Assembly: GCF_025506335.1 (NCBI RefSeq)
Contig: NZ_JANZYO010000004.1
Coordinates: forward strand, 434,001-498,000
Reading direction: 5' to 3'
Length of the DNA stretch: 64,000 nt
Source of the DNA: Mumia quercus
Lineage (GTDB): Bacteria > Actinomycetota > Actinomycetes > Propionibacteriales > Nocardioidaceae
Both the position numbers and the translations under genes were made by a program. The notes beneath the pieces were generated by a model that saw only the letters and a list, made by a program, of their open reading frames with translations, had not been told where the DNA came from and did no database searches. Shown here one piece after another: positions 43,237-54,075 of the stretch. Position 1 is the stretch's first letter. Each line of letters opens with the position of its first letter.

Positions 43237-43935
43237 ATGGCCGTCCGCACGCTCCCGCTGCTGCCCTGCTCCTCGATCGACGACATCACGGACTTCTACG
43301 AAGCGCTCGGCTTCACGACGACCTACCGCCAGACCCGACCCAACCCGTACGTCGCGGTCGAGCGTGACGGGCTGGAGCTCCACTACTTCGGCATGCCCGG
43401 GTTCGACCCGGCGGACTCGTACGGCTCGTGCGTCGTGCTCGTGGAGGACACAGAGCCGTGGTTCGAGGCGCTCGCCGTCGGCCTGCGCGCGCGTCACGGC
43501 AGGCTGCCGCTGACCGGCATCCCGCGCATCACCCGGCCGCGCCGCCGCAAGAACGCTGGCGGCCTCTCCGGCTTCAGCCTGATCGACCCCGGCGGCAACT
43601 GGGTCAGGTTCATGCGTGTCGCGAAGGCCGAGCCGGATCCCGCCCCCGCTGACGAGAGCCGCCTCGCCACGGCGTACGCGAACGCGGTCGTCCTCGCCGA
43701 CTCGCACGGCGACCCGGCGCAGGCGGCGAAGATCCTCGCCGGCGCGCTCGCCCGTGACGACGCGGGTCCGAGCGGTGACCGTGACCAGGCGCTCGCGTAC
43801 CTGGCGGAGCTCCAGCTGCGGACGGGCGACGGCGCAGCCGCCGCTGTCACGCTGGACGCGCTCAGCGACCGCCCCCTCGAGCCCGAGATCGAGGCGGCGG
43901 TCGCCGATCTGCGCGCGTCGCTCAGCCGCGCTTGA
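43237..43935 (+). CDS. Glyoxalase/bleomycin-resistance domain protein with helical C-terminus
   Basis: A 232-residue protein. Residues 1-125 form a VOC domain (LPCSSIDDITDFYEALGF, ending IDPGGNWVRFMR), and residues about 140-230 are Ala-rich helices resembling a short TPR-like repeat (LATAYANAVVLADSHGDPAQAAKIL). VOC proteins include dioxygenases, isomerases and drug-binding proteins; nothing decides here. TACGCT ends 6 nt before the ATG, suggesting leaderless expression. Its end overlaps the convergent gene by 14 bp. Confidence 0.78.
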   Translation: MAVRTLPLLPCSSIDDITDFYEALGFTTTYRQTRPNPYVAVERDGLELHYFGMPGFDPADSYGSCVVLVEDTEPWFEALAVGLRARHGRLPLTGIPRITRPRRRKNAGGLSGFSLIDPGGNWVRFMRVAKAEPDPAPADESRLATAYANAVVLADSHGDPAQAAKILAGALARDDAGPSGDRDQALAYLAELQLRTGDGAAAAVTLDALSDRPLEPEIEAAVADLRASLSRA

Positions 43936-44467
43936 CGTAGCGGCTGAAGCGCGTGACCTCGTCGTAGAAGTCGTGACCCGGCCCGACCCGAGCGAGGATC
44001 GCGGCCTTCGCCTTGACCCGCTTGCCTGTGGTCTTCGTCAGGCAGCGGACAGGGACGGAGATCGTGGTCTTCTTCCCCTTCCACGAGGTCTTGATGCCCG
44101 TGCACGGCAGCACCGTGAACGAGCTCGGGTCGTCACCGCGCTGCCACCCGAGGATCTTGTCGGTGACCTTGCCCGCGCTGTTGCGCTTGACGGCCACGAT
44201 GTACTTCCACCGGCCGCTGTCCCGCGTCTTGATAATGAGGTCCGTGGACGCGAGCCTCTTCTTGTCGCCGTGCGGGATCGTGAGCACCCCGGACACGCGT
44301 GCGGTCCCGTTCTTCACCTTCAGCTGGGTGATGTCGGCGACGCGCGGAGCGTCGCCCCGCGGGTCCTTCACGACCGCCGAGGCGGCGTGCGCCGTGCCCG
44401 GGACCATGCCGACCGCGAGGACCGCGCCTGCGGTCACCGCGCCGATGCGTACGAGTCGTCTCGTCAT
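43922..44467 (-). CDS. Secreted protein of unknown function
   Basis: A 181-residue protein with a clear signal peptide (RRLVRIGAVTAGAVLAVGM, cleavage near AHA|AS). The mature part begins VKDPRGDAPRVADITQLKV, a pattern seen in small exported beta-sandwich proteins of actinobacteria, and is Lys/Arg-rich with two Cys that may form a disulphide. No catalytic motif is recognised. The ATG follows AAGGGGG. It is divergent from furA. Confidence 0.75.
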   Translation of the reverse strand: MTRRLVRIGAVTAGAVLAVGMVPGTAHAASAVVKDPRGDAPRVADITQLKVKNGTARVSGVLTIPHGDKKRLASTDLIIKTRDSGRWKYIVAVKRNSAGKVTDKILGWQRGDDPSSFTVLPCTGIKTSWKGKKTTISVPVRCLTKTTGKRVKAKAAILARVGPGHDFYDEVTRFSRYVKRG

Positions 44468-44553
44468 GACGTACCCCCTTGTTCGTCAGTTCTCGGCCTC
44501 GTCCATGGCAGCACAGGCCGGGGGTCACCCCGAGTCGTTCGTCACCGAGCCCT

Positions 44554-44586
44554 TTTCTTGACTCATTCAAGAAACGCCGTCACACT
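44554..44586 (+). promoter_or_regulatory. FurA-type operator and leaderless furA promoter
   Basis: Arms TTTCTTGA (44554-44561) and TCAAGAAA (44567-44574) form a perfect dyad with a 5-nt centre. TTGACT (44558-44563) inside it, a 17-bp spacer and CACACT (44581-44586) give a promoter whose start would fall on the furA ATG at 44593. The dyad covering the -35 suits FurA autorepression, as known for furA-katG in mycobacteria and Streptomyces. Confidence 0.65.
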
Positions 44587-44592
44587 GGAGAC

Positions 44593-47305
<2,713 letters not shown>

Positions 47306-47329
47306 GATCTGGCAGCCACCTGAACGACG

Positions 47330-47361
47330 AGGGCGCCCCGACCGGATGGTCGGGGCGCCCT
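47330..47361 (+). terminator. katG terminator
   Basis: AGGGCGCCCCGACC (47330-47343) and its exact complement (47348-47361) surround a 4-nt loop, 24 nt after the katG stop, followed by TCTCGT. A strong hairpin with a weak U-tail. Confidence 0.8.
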
Positions 47362-47390
47362 TCTCGTACGTTCAGCGGGTCGTCAGCGCC

Positions 47391-47420
47391 GGTGGGTTCA
47401 GCGCTGGTGGGTTCAGCGCT
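47391..47420. repeat. Two tandem 15-bp units at the 3' end of the EcsC-family gene
   Basis: GGTGGGTTCAGCGCT occurs twice in tandem (47391-47405, 47406-47420), with a degenerate copy before it. The second unit overlaps the stop of the EcsC-like gene. It is probably a local slippage duplication. Confidence 0.5.
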
Positions 47421-48105
47421 GGGGCGGAAGGCGCCGGTCGCGCAGCTCCTTGCGGGCGTACGCGGCGAGCTGCGCCGTGTGACGGGCGTCGGCGACCGCG
47501 CCGACGCCTCCACCGAGGATCGGCACCTTGCGCAGGAAAACGCTCGCCCCCTGCTTGCCGCTGACCCGCCCGAACAGCGCGCTCGTGACCTCCCGCGCGA
47601 TCCGCTCGTCGAGCGCCGGGTCGTGGACCGGGGAAGTCGCCAGGCCCATCGGCGTGGTCGGCAGGCGCCCGTCCTTGATCGCCTTCGCGACCTCGTCCTT
47701 GCCGAGCAGCGTGGCCATCACGGCGTTGCGGACGCGCGGGTCGTCGAGGTCGTACCCGCGCAGGTAGGCGATCGCGGCGACGAGGTGGCACTGGAGCAGC
47801 GCGAGCCCGGCCACGTTGGCGGGGATCGTCACCACCATCGAGGCCACGCCGCCGAGGTTCGTCAAGAACCCCTGCGCGCTCGCGTACCGGACATGGATGC
47901 CGACGACCTCTCCGATGGCGTCCTCGACGCGGCCTCCGGCGAGCGCGAGACGGGCGTCGCACGCGACTCGTACCGGCTTGAAGGGCCCGACGCCGTCGAT
48001 CGCCCGGTCGAGCAGCACCCGGACGTAGCCCGCCGTCACCTTCGGGCCCGCCGACATGGCGACGCGCGGTGCGACGAACTTTGCGGTGCTCTTTGCGATC
48101 CCCAC
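47413..48105 (-). CDS. EcsC family protein
   Basis: A 230-residue EcsC-type protein with amphipathic and Ala-rich helices (GVASMVVTIPANVAGLALLQCHLVAAIAYLRGYDLDDPRVRNAV). The family is named after a protein encoded with an ABC transporter in Bacillus; its role is unknown. GTG 48105 is chosen because GAGGAGG stands just upstream; the open frame extends 15 codons further. It is divergent from aat. Confidence 0.8.
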   Translation of the reverse strand: MGIAKSTAKFVAPRVAMSAGPKVTAGYVRVLLDRAIDGVGPFKPVRVACDARLALAGGRVEDAIGEVVGIHVRYASAQGFLTNLGGVASMVVTIPANVAGLALLQCHLVAAIAYLRGYDLDDPRVRNAVMATLLGKDEVAKAIKDGRLPTTPMGLATSPVHDPALDERIAREVTSALFGRVSGKQGASVFLRKVPILGGGVGAVADARHTAQLAAYARKELRDRRLPPQR

Positions 48106-48169
48106 GGGGCCTCCTCGACGTTGCGCCCATCGTAGGTGAGACCCCCACAAGGCTGACTAGAGTCGAGCC

Positions 48170-48841
48170 GTGACGCCGAAGCCTCTCGGACCCAACCGCT
48201 GGGAGTTCGACCAGGACTCGTGGCCTGACGACGACTTCGTGGGTGTCGGCGCCGACCTCGCCCCGGAGACGCTCGTCGCGGCCTACGCCACCGGGCTCTT
48301 CCCGATGCCGGTCGAGCCGGGAGGCCCGATGGGGTGGTGGTCACCGCTGCGGCGCGGCGTCCTGCGCCTGGACCGGCTGCGTGTGACGCGTTCGTTGCGC
48401 AAGTCCGCCAAGAGGTTCACGATCACGATCGACACGGCTTTCGACGAGGTCGTCGCGGCCTGCGCCGACCCGGCTCGGGACGGGGCCTGGATCGACAGCC
48501 AGATCGGGCTCGCGTACAGCCGTCTGCACCGGCTGGGCTGGGCGCACTCGGTCGAGGCCCGCAACGCCGACGGGGTCCTCGTCGGTGGTCTGTACGGCGT
48601 CGCGATCGGCGGACTCTTCGCAGGTGAGAGCATGTTTCACCGGGAACGCGACGCCTCGAAGGCGGCCCTGGTCGGCCTGGTCGGGGTGCTGTCCGACGAG
48701 TACGGCGCGCAGAGGCTGGTCGACACCCAGTGGCAGACCCCGCACCTGGCGTCGCTGGGGGTCGAGGAGTGGCCGCGCGACGAGTATCTCGCCGCCCTCC
48801 CGAGGGTCCTCGACACTCCGCTTCCGGCCACGTGGCGCTGA
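48170..48841 (+). CDS. aat: Leucyl/phenylalanyl-tRNA-protein transferase
   Basis: A 223-residue Aat enzyme that adds Leu or Phe from aminoacyl-tRNA to N-terminal Arg or Lys of proteins, marking them for ClpS/ClpAP-type degradation. Motifs: GLFPMPVEPGGPMGWWSP, then DGAWIDSQIGLAYSRLHRLGWAHSVE and GESMFHRERDASKAALV. It starts at GTG 48170. TAGAGT (48158-48163) ends 6 nt before it, with no ribosome-binding site, so it is probably leaderless. Confidence 0.93.
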   Translation: MTPKPLGPNRWEFDQDSWPDDDFVGVGADLAPETLVAAYATGLFPMPVEPGGPMGWWSPLRRGVLRLDRLRVTRSLRKSAKRFTITIDTAFDEVVAACADPARDGAWIDSQIGLAYSRLHRLGWAHSVEARNADGVLVGGLYGVAIGGLFAGESMFHRERDASKAALVGLVGVLSDEYGAQRLVDTQWQTPHLASLGVEEWPRDEYLAALPRVLDTPLPATWR

Positions 48842-48978
48842 AACGGACATGGCGGTGGGCTACTGTCGACACGCACCACACCGGCGTGGGGCGCTGGAAA
48901 TCCGGGGATCTCGGGCATTTCTTCCTATGCTGGTGTGCGTCACAAGACAACTGACCACACGCACGTCGGAGGAATCCC

Positions 48979-49251
48979 GTGAACCGTACTGAACTCGTAG
49001 CCGCTGTCGCCGAGACTGCCGGCACCACCAAGGCCGACGCCGATGCGGTCCTCAGCGCCTTCGGCGACACGCTCATCGACGCCGTGGGCAAGGGTGAGAA
49101 GGTCCAGATCCCGGGCCTGCTGACCGTTGAGCGTGTCGAGCGCGCCGCGCGCACCGGCCGCAACCCCGCGACCGGCGAGACCCTGGAGATCCCCGCCGGC
49201 TACGGCGTCAAGGTCACCGCGGGCAGCAAGCTCAAGAGCGCCGTCAAGTAA
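48979..49251 (+). CDS. hup: HU-type histone-like DNA-binding protein
   Basis: A 90-residue HU protein (NRTELVAAVAETAGTTKADAD, then FGDTLIDAVGKGEKVQIPG and the DNA-arm GRNPATGETLEIPA). It is the short form, without the long Lys/Ala-rich tail of some actinobacterial HupB proteins. It compacts DNA and assists replication and recombination. The start is GTG after GGAGGAATCCC. TATGCT (48926-48931) is a possible -10. A perfect 15-bp terminator follows. Confidence 0.94.
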   Translation: MNRTELVAAVAETAGTTKADADAVLSAFGDTLIDAVGKGEKVQIPGLLTVERVERAARTGRNPATGETLEIPAGYGVKVTAGSKLKSAVK

Positions 49252-49258
49252 GACGCAC

Positions 49259-49304
49259 CGCGAAGGGGCCCGGCCACGCGACCAGCGGACCGGGCCCCTT
49301 CGCG
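49259..49304 (+). terminator. hup terminator
   Basis: CGCGAAGGGGCCCGG (49259-49273) and its exact complement (49290-49304) form a 15-bp stem with a 16-nt loop, 8 nt after the hup stop. Suited to a highly expressed gene. Confidence 0.75.
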
Positions 49305-49310
49305 TACCCT

Positions 49311-49385
49311 CCCGTCCCCGACTTGGGCAGTTCTCCCCCGATTTGCGGCCGGATTCGGTGGCGTACTGCCCAAATCGGGGACGAG
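49311..49385. repeat. Palindromic repeat, class B copy 2 (75 bp)
   Basis: Arms CCCGTCCCCGACTTGGGCA (49311-49329) and 49367-49385 pair at 17 of 19 positions. It has the same 75-bp length as 32922-32996 and about 53 identical positions. It lies between the hup terminator and the Fpg-family gene, whose promoter probably begins at its right edge. Confidence 0.75.
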
Positions 49386-49401
49386 GCGGCACACTGGGCA
49401 C

Positions 49402-50292
49402 GTGCCGGAGCTGCCCGAGGTCGCCGCGCTGGTGGACGACCTGTCACGACGCCTGGGGGTCACCGAGGGTGAACCCCGCGCGATCGCGGCTGCCTACCCG
49501 GCGGCGATCAGCGCCCTCAAGACGTACGACCCGCCCGTCAGCGCGCTGTCGGGACTTCTGGTCGACGGCGTGACGCGCCGCGGCAAGTTCCTCGACATCG
49601 AAGCCGGCGGGCTCCACCTGATCATCCACCTCGCCCGGGCCGGCTGGCTGCGCTGGAAGGACGAGCAGCCGAAGGCGCCCCCGCGCCCCGGGGGCGGCAA
49701 GAACCCGCTCGCGTTCCGCATCGTGCTCGATGACGGCTCGGGCTTCGACCTCACCGAGGCGGGCACCAAGAAGGGCCTCGCCGTCTACCTCGTACGCGAC
49801 CCCGCCGAGGTGCCCGGCATCGCGCGCCTGGGTCCGGAACCGCTCGACGAGGCGTTCACACGCGACGCGCTGCGCGACATCCTCACGGCAGCCGGACGCG
49901 CCCAGATCAAGGGCGTGCTGCGCGACCAGTCGCAGATCGCCGGCATCGGCAACGCGTACTCGGACGAGATCCTCCACGTCGCGAAGATGTCGCCGTTCAA
50001 GCCCGCGAGCACGGTCGCGGCCTCGGAGGAGGACCTGACGGCGCTGTACGAGGCGATCGGCAGCACGCTGCGCGACGCGATCGCACGCTCCGACGGGCTG
50101 GCCGCAGCGGAGCTCAAGAAGGAGAAGAAGTCGGGCATGCGCGTGCACGCCCGTACCGGCGAGAAGTGCGACGTCTGCGGCGACACGATCCGCGAGGTCT
50201 CGTTCGCGGACTCGTCGCTGCAGTACTGCCCCACGTGCCAGACCGGCGGCAAACCGCTGGCCGACCGCCGGATGTCGAAGCTGCTGCGCTGA
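49402..50292 (+). CDS. Fpg/Nei-family DNA glycosylase
   Basis: A 296-residue base-excision repair enzyme. The start GTG gives mature PELPEV, with the catalytic N-terminal Pro and Glu. RRGKFLDI holds the conserved Lys, QIKGVLRDQSQIAGIGNAYSDEILH is the helix-two-turn-helix, and the C-terminal zinc finger has CDVC and CPTC. It excises oxidised bases and cuts the strand. CACACT (49390-49395) ends 6 nt before the GTG, the same spacing as at furA, so translation may be leaderless. Confidence 0.93.
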   Translation: MPELPEVAALVDDLSRRLGVTEGEPRAIAAAYPAAISALKTYDPPVSALSGLLVDGVTRRGKFLDIEAGGLHLIIHLARAGWLRWKDEQPKAPPRPGGGKNPLAFRIVLDDGSGFDLTEAGTKKGLAVYLVRDPAEVPGIARLGPEPLDEAFTRDALRDILTAAGRAQIKGVLRDQSQIAGIGNAYSDEILHVAKMSPFKPASTVAASEEDLTALYEAIGSTLRDAIARSDGLAAAELKKEKKSGMRVHARTGEKCDVCGDTIREVSFADSSLQYCPTCQTGGKPLADRRMSKLLR

Positions 50293-50298
50293 GTCGGC

Positions 50299-50613
50299 TC
50301 AGACCAGCGGACGGCCGGCCTGGTGCCAGGAGATGACACCGCCGGCGAGGTTGACGGCGTCGACCCCGCGCTGCTGGAGGAACGCGGTCGCGCGCGCGGA
50401 GCGGCCCCCGGCGTGGCAGTAGACCAGCACCTGACCGTCCGCCGGCACCTCGTCGGCGCGCTCGGCGAGCTGACCGAGCGGGATGTGCAGCGCTCCGTCG
50501 ATGTGGCCGGCGGCCCACTCGTCGTCCTCGCGCACGTCGAGCACGACCAGCTCTGCGGGCACGGGATCGGGTACGCCGGAGACCTCGACGGTCGGGATGC
50601 TGATGTCGTCCAT
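50299..50613 (-). CDS. Single-domain rhodanese
   Basis: A 104-residue rhodanese-fold protein with active-site loop YCHAGGRS (sulfur-accepting Cys) and the family start VVLDVREDDEWAAGHIDGALHIPLG. Such proteins carry persulfide sulfur or act in cyanide/thiosulfate metabolism. ATG 50613 is preferred because GGGAGG lies 8 nt upstream; the frame has ATGs at 50622 and 50640. It is convergent with the glycosylase gene, 6 bp away. Confidence 0.9.
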   Translation of the reverse strand: MDDISIPTVEVSGVPDPVPAELVVLDVREDDEWAAGHIDGALHIPLGQLAERADEVPADGQVLVYCHAGGRSARATAFLQQRGVDAVNLAGGVISWHQAGRPLV

Positions 50614-50753
50614 GCGGGACATCCTCCCAGGGGCCGGCAAGCCGGGGCGACGCGAGCGGCCGCGTGCGCCGGGGCCAGGGCTCGGAGGGTCCCGTGTTGG
50701 CTAGGCTTGGCACGGCCGGTCGCACGTGGCTCACCGGTCCGAGGAGGGACACC

Positions 50754-51668
50754 ATGTCGCAAGGCCCGCAGGACCCGTACGGCCGCCCGTACACGCAGCA
50801 GCAGCCGCACTGGTCGACGCCGCACGCGCCGCCCACCTCGAGCGGGCGTGACGTCGAGCAGCCCTCGCCGTGGGGCAAGGTCGCCGTGGTCGGCCTCGTG
50901 CTCGGCGCCCTGGCGGCGCTCGGGTACGGCGTGTACGCCCTCACGTCCCGCCGCGGGATCTTCGCCGACCTCGCGGACGACCCGTCCTTGGTGAGCCGCA
51001 GCGCCGCCGAGAACAGCGACTCGCTCAACACCATCCTGGCCGGCGTCGCCGTCGCCGTCCTCGTGGTCGCGTTCGTCCTGTGGATCCTCGCGATCGCGCA
51101 GGGTCGCGGTCGCACCGGACTCGGCTGGGCCGGCCTCGGCCTCGCCGTGCTCGGCGCCGTCGCGGCTGGCGTCGGCGCGTTCCTCACGGTCGGCGTCGAG
51201 GACGTCGACGACGTGGACACGGCCGTCCTCGGCTACCTCGTGGTCGGCATCGGCATGGTGGTCGTCGCCCTCGGCTTCGTCCTCGGTGTGCTCGCGCTGC
51301 TCGCGACCCGCGACTCGGGACCGTCCGCGCAGCGCCGCCCGGAGCCCAACCCGGCGTACGGCCAGCCGCCGCAGCAGCCGCAGCAGCAGCCCCGCCCGCA
51401 GCAGTACGGCCAGCCGGAGCCGACGCAGCAGTTCCCGCGCCCGCAGTACGGCCAGCCGGGGCAGCAGCCGCAGCAGCCCCCGTACGGCCACCCGCAGCAG
51501 CCTTCGTACGGCCAGCCCGGCCAGCCCGGCCAGCAGCCGCAGCAGCCTCCGTACGGCCAGCCGGGCCAGCAGCCCCCGTACGGGCAGCCGCCGCAGGGTC
51601 CGGGCCAGCAGTACGGGCACCCCGGCCAGCCGCCGTACCCGCAGCAGGGTCCGTCCGAGCGTCAGTGA
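50754..51668 (+). CDS. Membrane protein with Pro/Gln/Gly/Tyr-rich C-terminal repeats
   Basis: A 304-residue protein. A short hydrophilic N-terminus (MSQGPQDPYGRPY) is followed by four hydrophobic segments between about residues 40 and 185, then a ~115-residue tail of YGQPGQQPQQPP-like repeats. Similar tails occur in actinobacterial membrane proteins of unknown function and may mediate protein contacts at the membrane. The ATG follows GAGGAGGGACACC. A 16-bp palindrome (51665-51680) overlaps the stop. Confidence 0.75.
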   Translation: MSQGPQDPYGRPYTQQQPHWSTPHAPPTSSGRDVEQPSPWGKVAVVGLVLGALAALGYGVYALTSRRGIFADLADDPSLVSRSAAENSDSLNTILAGVAVAVLVVAFVLWILAIAQGRGRTGLGWAGLGLAVLGAVAAGVGAFLTVGVEDVDDVDTAVLGYLVVGIGMVVVALGFVLGVLALLATRDSGPSAQRRPEPNPAYGQPPQQPQQQPRPQQYGQPEPTQQFPRPQYGQPGQQPQQPPYGHPQQPSYGQPGQPGQQPQQPPYGQPGQQPPYGQPPQGPGQQYGHPGQPPYPQQGPSERQ

Positions 51669-51705
51669 CCGCGCGGTCACTCTCACCGATCTCAGGAGTA
51701 CAAGC

Positions 51706-52566
51706 ATGGGCAAGCGTTCCCGCCGCCGGGTGAAGCCGGAGAAGGTCGAGCGGATGCCGTTCCGCGCCCGGACGTTCGAAGGACTTCCGGGTGAGTGCGA
51801 CCTCGTCGCGCTGCGCGAGTTCGTCCCGGCGGCGACCGCGACCCTCGGGCTTCGCAAGGAGCTCGACACCGACCGGAGCGTCCGCTTCGTCACTCTCCTG
51901 CCGTCCGCGTCCGCGGGGCTGGTGCGACCCGACGGTGAGATCTGGGTGGGCCTGCAGGTCCAGCACAACTTCGGTGACGTGAGCCGTGACCTGGCCGCCG
52001 TCATCCAGCAGGGCCTGGAGATCCCGGCGGGCACCGAGATCGTCCTCACCGACCCGGGCGTGGGCGAGCGTCTCCAGGACGTCATCGACCCCGACTCCGA
52101 GATCGCGGTCGACGTCCAGGAGGGGTTCGACTTCTGGACCGCCGGCATCGACGACCCGACCGGTGACGTCGCGGCAGCGATCGAGCAGGCGAACGAGATC
52201 GTCTCGCCGACCGTGCGGCTGGAGGAGGTCGACGCGGCGTACTGGACGCAGCTGGGCGAGCGCCAGTTCCTCCGCTGGGTGATGCCGTACGAGGAGGACG
52301 CGCTCCTGACCGCGCTGGCACGGCTGCGGGCCGCCGGCGAGGACCGGCTCGGCGAGCACGTCCGGCTCATCGGCTCGTTCCGTGCGCACGGCCTCCTCGT
52401 CCCCGTGTGGGACATGGAGGAGCCGACCCCGGCGGTCGAGCTCGAGGGTCCGGCCGCAGCGTTTGAAGGCCGACTCAAGGAGGCGCTGGCCGATTCGACG
52501 CCTTTGACCACCGAGCAGCGCGGGGCGCGGAACGGTCTCGCAAACCGCCAGATCACTGTCCGCTGA
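51706..52566 (+). CDS. DUF5926 family protein
   Basis: A 286-residue soluble protein starting GKRSRRRVKPEKVERMPFRARTFEGLPGE, which is typical of DUF5926 proteins conserved in actinobacteria. Acidic segments and the late RQFLRWVMPYEEDALLTALARL are also conserved in type. The function is unknown. The ATG follows CTCAGGAG. It lies 37 bp after the Pro-rich membrane protein gene and may be cotranscribed. Confidence 0.78.
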   Translation: MGKRSRRRVKPEKVERMPFRARTFEGLPGECDLVALREFVPAATATLGLRKELDTDRSVRFVTLLPSASAGLVRPDGEIWVGLQVQHNFGDVSRDLAAVIQQGLEIPAGTEIVLTDPGVGERLQDVIDPDSEIAVDVQEGFDFWTAGIDDPTGDVAAAIEQANEIVSPTVRLEEVDAAYWTQLGERQFLRWVMPYEEDALLTALARLRAAGEDRLGEHVRLIGSFRAHGLLVPVWDMEEPTPAVELEGPAAAFEGRLKEALADSTPLTTEQRGARNGLANRQITVR

Positions 52567-52593
52567 GGGAGAAAACCCGCATTGTGAGCATCT

Positions 52594-52648
52594 CGTGACC
52601 CAGGTCACGAAGTCGCCACTTGTACGACTGTTCAGGATGGCTTAGGCT
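52594..52648 (+). promoter_or_regulatory. Promoter with CRP-like site upstream of the DAHP synthase leader
   Basis: TTGTAC (52620-52625), a 17-bp spacer and TAGGCT (52643-52648) form a good promoter. Upstream, GTGA-N6-TCAC (52595-52608) is a CRP/GlxR-type dyad. The 392-bp gap 52567-52958 therefore holds a promoter, a leader peptide and an attenuator. The rest, 52650-52770, shows no recognised element. Confidence 0.5.
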
Positions 52649-52775
52649 CATGGTCAGGCCCCGGTCGTTGCTGTATCCCCCGTCAGCAGCGGCTGGGGTT
52701 TCCCAATGCCCCGAGCAGCTGAGCCCGATGCCCCGGAGATCTTGCGGCCGCGGGCTGCGTGCTAGCCTCGTCCCC

Positions 52776-52841
52776 ATGTTGAGCGGGCGATTTTATGGGC
52801 ACGACGTGCTGGTGAAGCCAGCGGTCGGTGCCCACGGCTGA
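52776..52841 (+). CDS. Phe-Tyr leader peptide of the DAHP synthase attenuator
   Basis: A 21-residue open frame starting MLSGRFYGHD. Phe6 and Tyr7 are encoded by TTT and TAT, AT-ending codons that are rare in this 70% GC genome, which suits ribosome stalling. TAGCCT (52763-52768) lies 7 nt before the ATG, so a leaderless transcript is possible in addition to the upstream promoter. The stop lies 34 nt before the terminator hairpin. The product is expected to have no function of its own. Confidence 0.65.
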   Translation: MLSGRFYGHDVLVKPAVGAHG

Positions 52842-52901
52842 GTCCCCAGCACCCACCCGCACAGCTAGCCAGCACAGGCACGGACCACTCGGTCCGTGCC
52901 T
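52823..52901 (+). promoter_or_regulatory. Transcription attenuator: antiterminator and terminator
   Basis: Terminator arms AGGCACGGACC (52876-52886) and GGTCCGTGCCT (52891-52901) pair perfectly around ACTC and are followed by TTCGTC. Segment GGTCGGTGCC (52823-52832), inside the leader peptide, can pair at 9 of 10 positions with the terminator's left arm and so prevent it. GTGCTGG (52806-52812) can also pair with CCAGCAC at 52846 or 52869. These are mutually exclusive structures, as in classical amino-acid attenuation. Confidence 0.7.
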
Positions 52902-52958
52902 TTCGTCATTCGTGGCGGTGCCGGCAAGGAAAGCGGCGCCGCCGAGAGGAAGCGCCAG

Positions 52959-54047
52959 ATGTCTCCGAGCACCACCCCCGCCGTCCGTACGACCAGCGAC
53001 CTGCGAGTGCGCACGCTCGAGCCGCTCGAGCCGCCGCGTGAGGTCGTCGCGTCCCGTCCGCTGAGCGCGTCCGCTGCGGCCCTGGTGACCCGCGCCCGTG
53101 AGGCCGCGGCGGCGATCATGGCCGGGCGCGACGACCGGCTCCTCGTCCTCGTCGGTCCTTGCTCCATCCACGACCCGAGCGCGGCCCTCGACTACGCGCA
53201 CCGCCTCGCCCCGCTCCGGGAGGCGTACGCCGACGAGCTCGAGATCGTGATGCGGGTCTACTTCGAGAAGCCGCGGACCACGATCGGCTGGAAGGGCCTC
53301 ATCAACGACCCCGGCATGGACGAGACGTACGACGTACGCCGCGGTCTGCGGCTCGCCCGCACGGTGCTCCTCGACGTCCTCGCGACAGGCCTGCCTGCGG
53401 GGACGGAGCTGCTGGAGCCCACGAGCCCGCAGTACCTCGCCGACGCGGTGTCGTGGGGTGCCATCGGAGCCCGTACGCCGGAGAGCCAGGTGCACCGGCA
53501 GATGGTGTCCGGCCTGTCGATGCCCGTCGGGTTCAAGAACGCGACGGACGGCTCGGTCCAGGCCGCGATCGACGGGTGCCGCGCGGCCGAGGCGGAGCAG
53601 ACGTTCTTCGGGATCGACGACGAGGGACGTGCCTGTGCGGTCTCCACGAGCGGCAACCCCGACTGCCACGTGATCCTGCGCGGAGGCCACAGCGGCCCCA
53701 ACTACGGGGCGGACTCGCGCCGGGCGGCCCTGGCGCTGCTCGAGAAGGCGGGGATGCCGCAGCGCCTGGTCGTCGACGCGAGCCACGGCAACTCCGGCAA
53801 GGACCACGTCCGTCAGGCTGCCGTGGTGCGCGAGATCGCCCACGACGTGGCTGCCGGTGATGCCGGGATCGGCGGCGTGATGCTGGAGAGCTTCCTCGTG
53901 CCGGGCAAGCAGTCCCCCGCCCCGAGCGGCCTCACGTACGGGCAGAGCGTCACCGACGCGTGCATCGGCTGGGACGTCACCGCCGACCTCCTCGAGGAGC
54001 TCGCGACTGCCTCGCAAGCCCGGCGCCAGCGCCGTGCTCTCGCCTAG
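52959..54047 (+). CDS. Class I 3-deoxy-7-phosphoheptulonate (DAHP) synthase
   Basis: A 362-residue enzyme that condenses phosphoenolpyruvate and erythrose-4-phosphate in the first step of aromatic amino acid synthesis. AroFGH-type motifs are visible: LVGPCSIHDP, KPRTTIGWKGL, GFKNATDGS, GGHSGPNYGA and DASHGNSGKDH. The ATG at 52959 follows GAGAGGAAG, and the N-terminal extension typical of feedback-regulated enzymes is present. The preceding attenuator with Phe and Tyr codons suggests regulation by those amino acids. Confidence 0.93.
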   Translation: MSPSTTPAVRTTSDLRVRTLEPLEPPREVVASRPLSASAAALVTRAREAAAAIMAGRDDRLLVLVGPCSIHDPSAALDYAHRLAPLREAYADELEIVMRVYFEKPRTTIGWKGLINDPGMDETYDVRRGLRLARTVLLDVLATGLPAGTELLEPTSPQYLADAVSWGAIGARTPESQVHRQMVSGLSMPVGFKNATDGSVQAAIDGCRAAEAEQTFFGIDDEGRACAVSTSGNPDCHVILRGGHSGPNYGADSRRAALALLEKAGMPQRLVVDASHGNSGKDHVRQAAVVREIAHDVAAGDAGIGGVMLESFLVPGKQSPAPSGLTYGQSVTDACIGWDVTADLLEELATASQARRQRRALA

Positions 54048-54075
54048 GCTGAGCGTCCTACCCCCGGGTAGGGTT

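Noticed and set aside
51340-51668. Repetitive DNA resembling a short repeat array
   Set aside because: The periodic CAGCCG/TACGGCCAGCC pattern encodes the Pro-Gln-Tyr-Gly tail of a membrane protein; units are irregular and there are no spacers, so it is not a CRISPR array.
52650-52841. A longer leader peptide from ATG 52650
   Set aside because: That ATG lies 1 nt after the -10 TAGGCT and would precede the transcription start; the short peptide from 52776 fits the attenuator.
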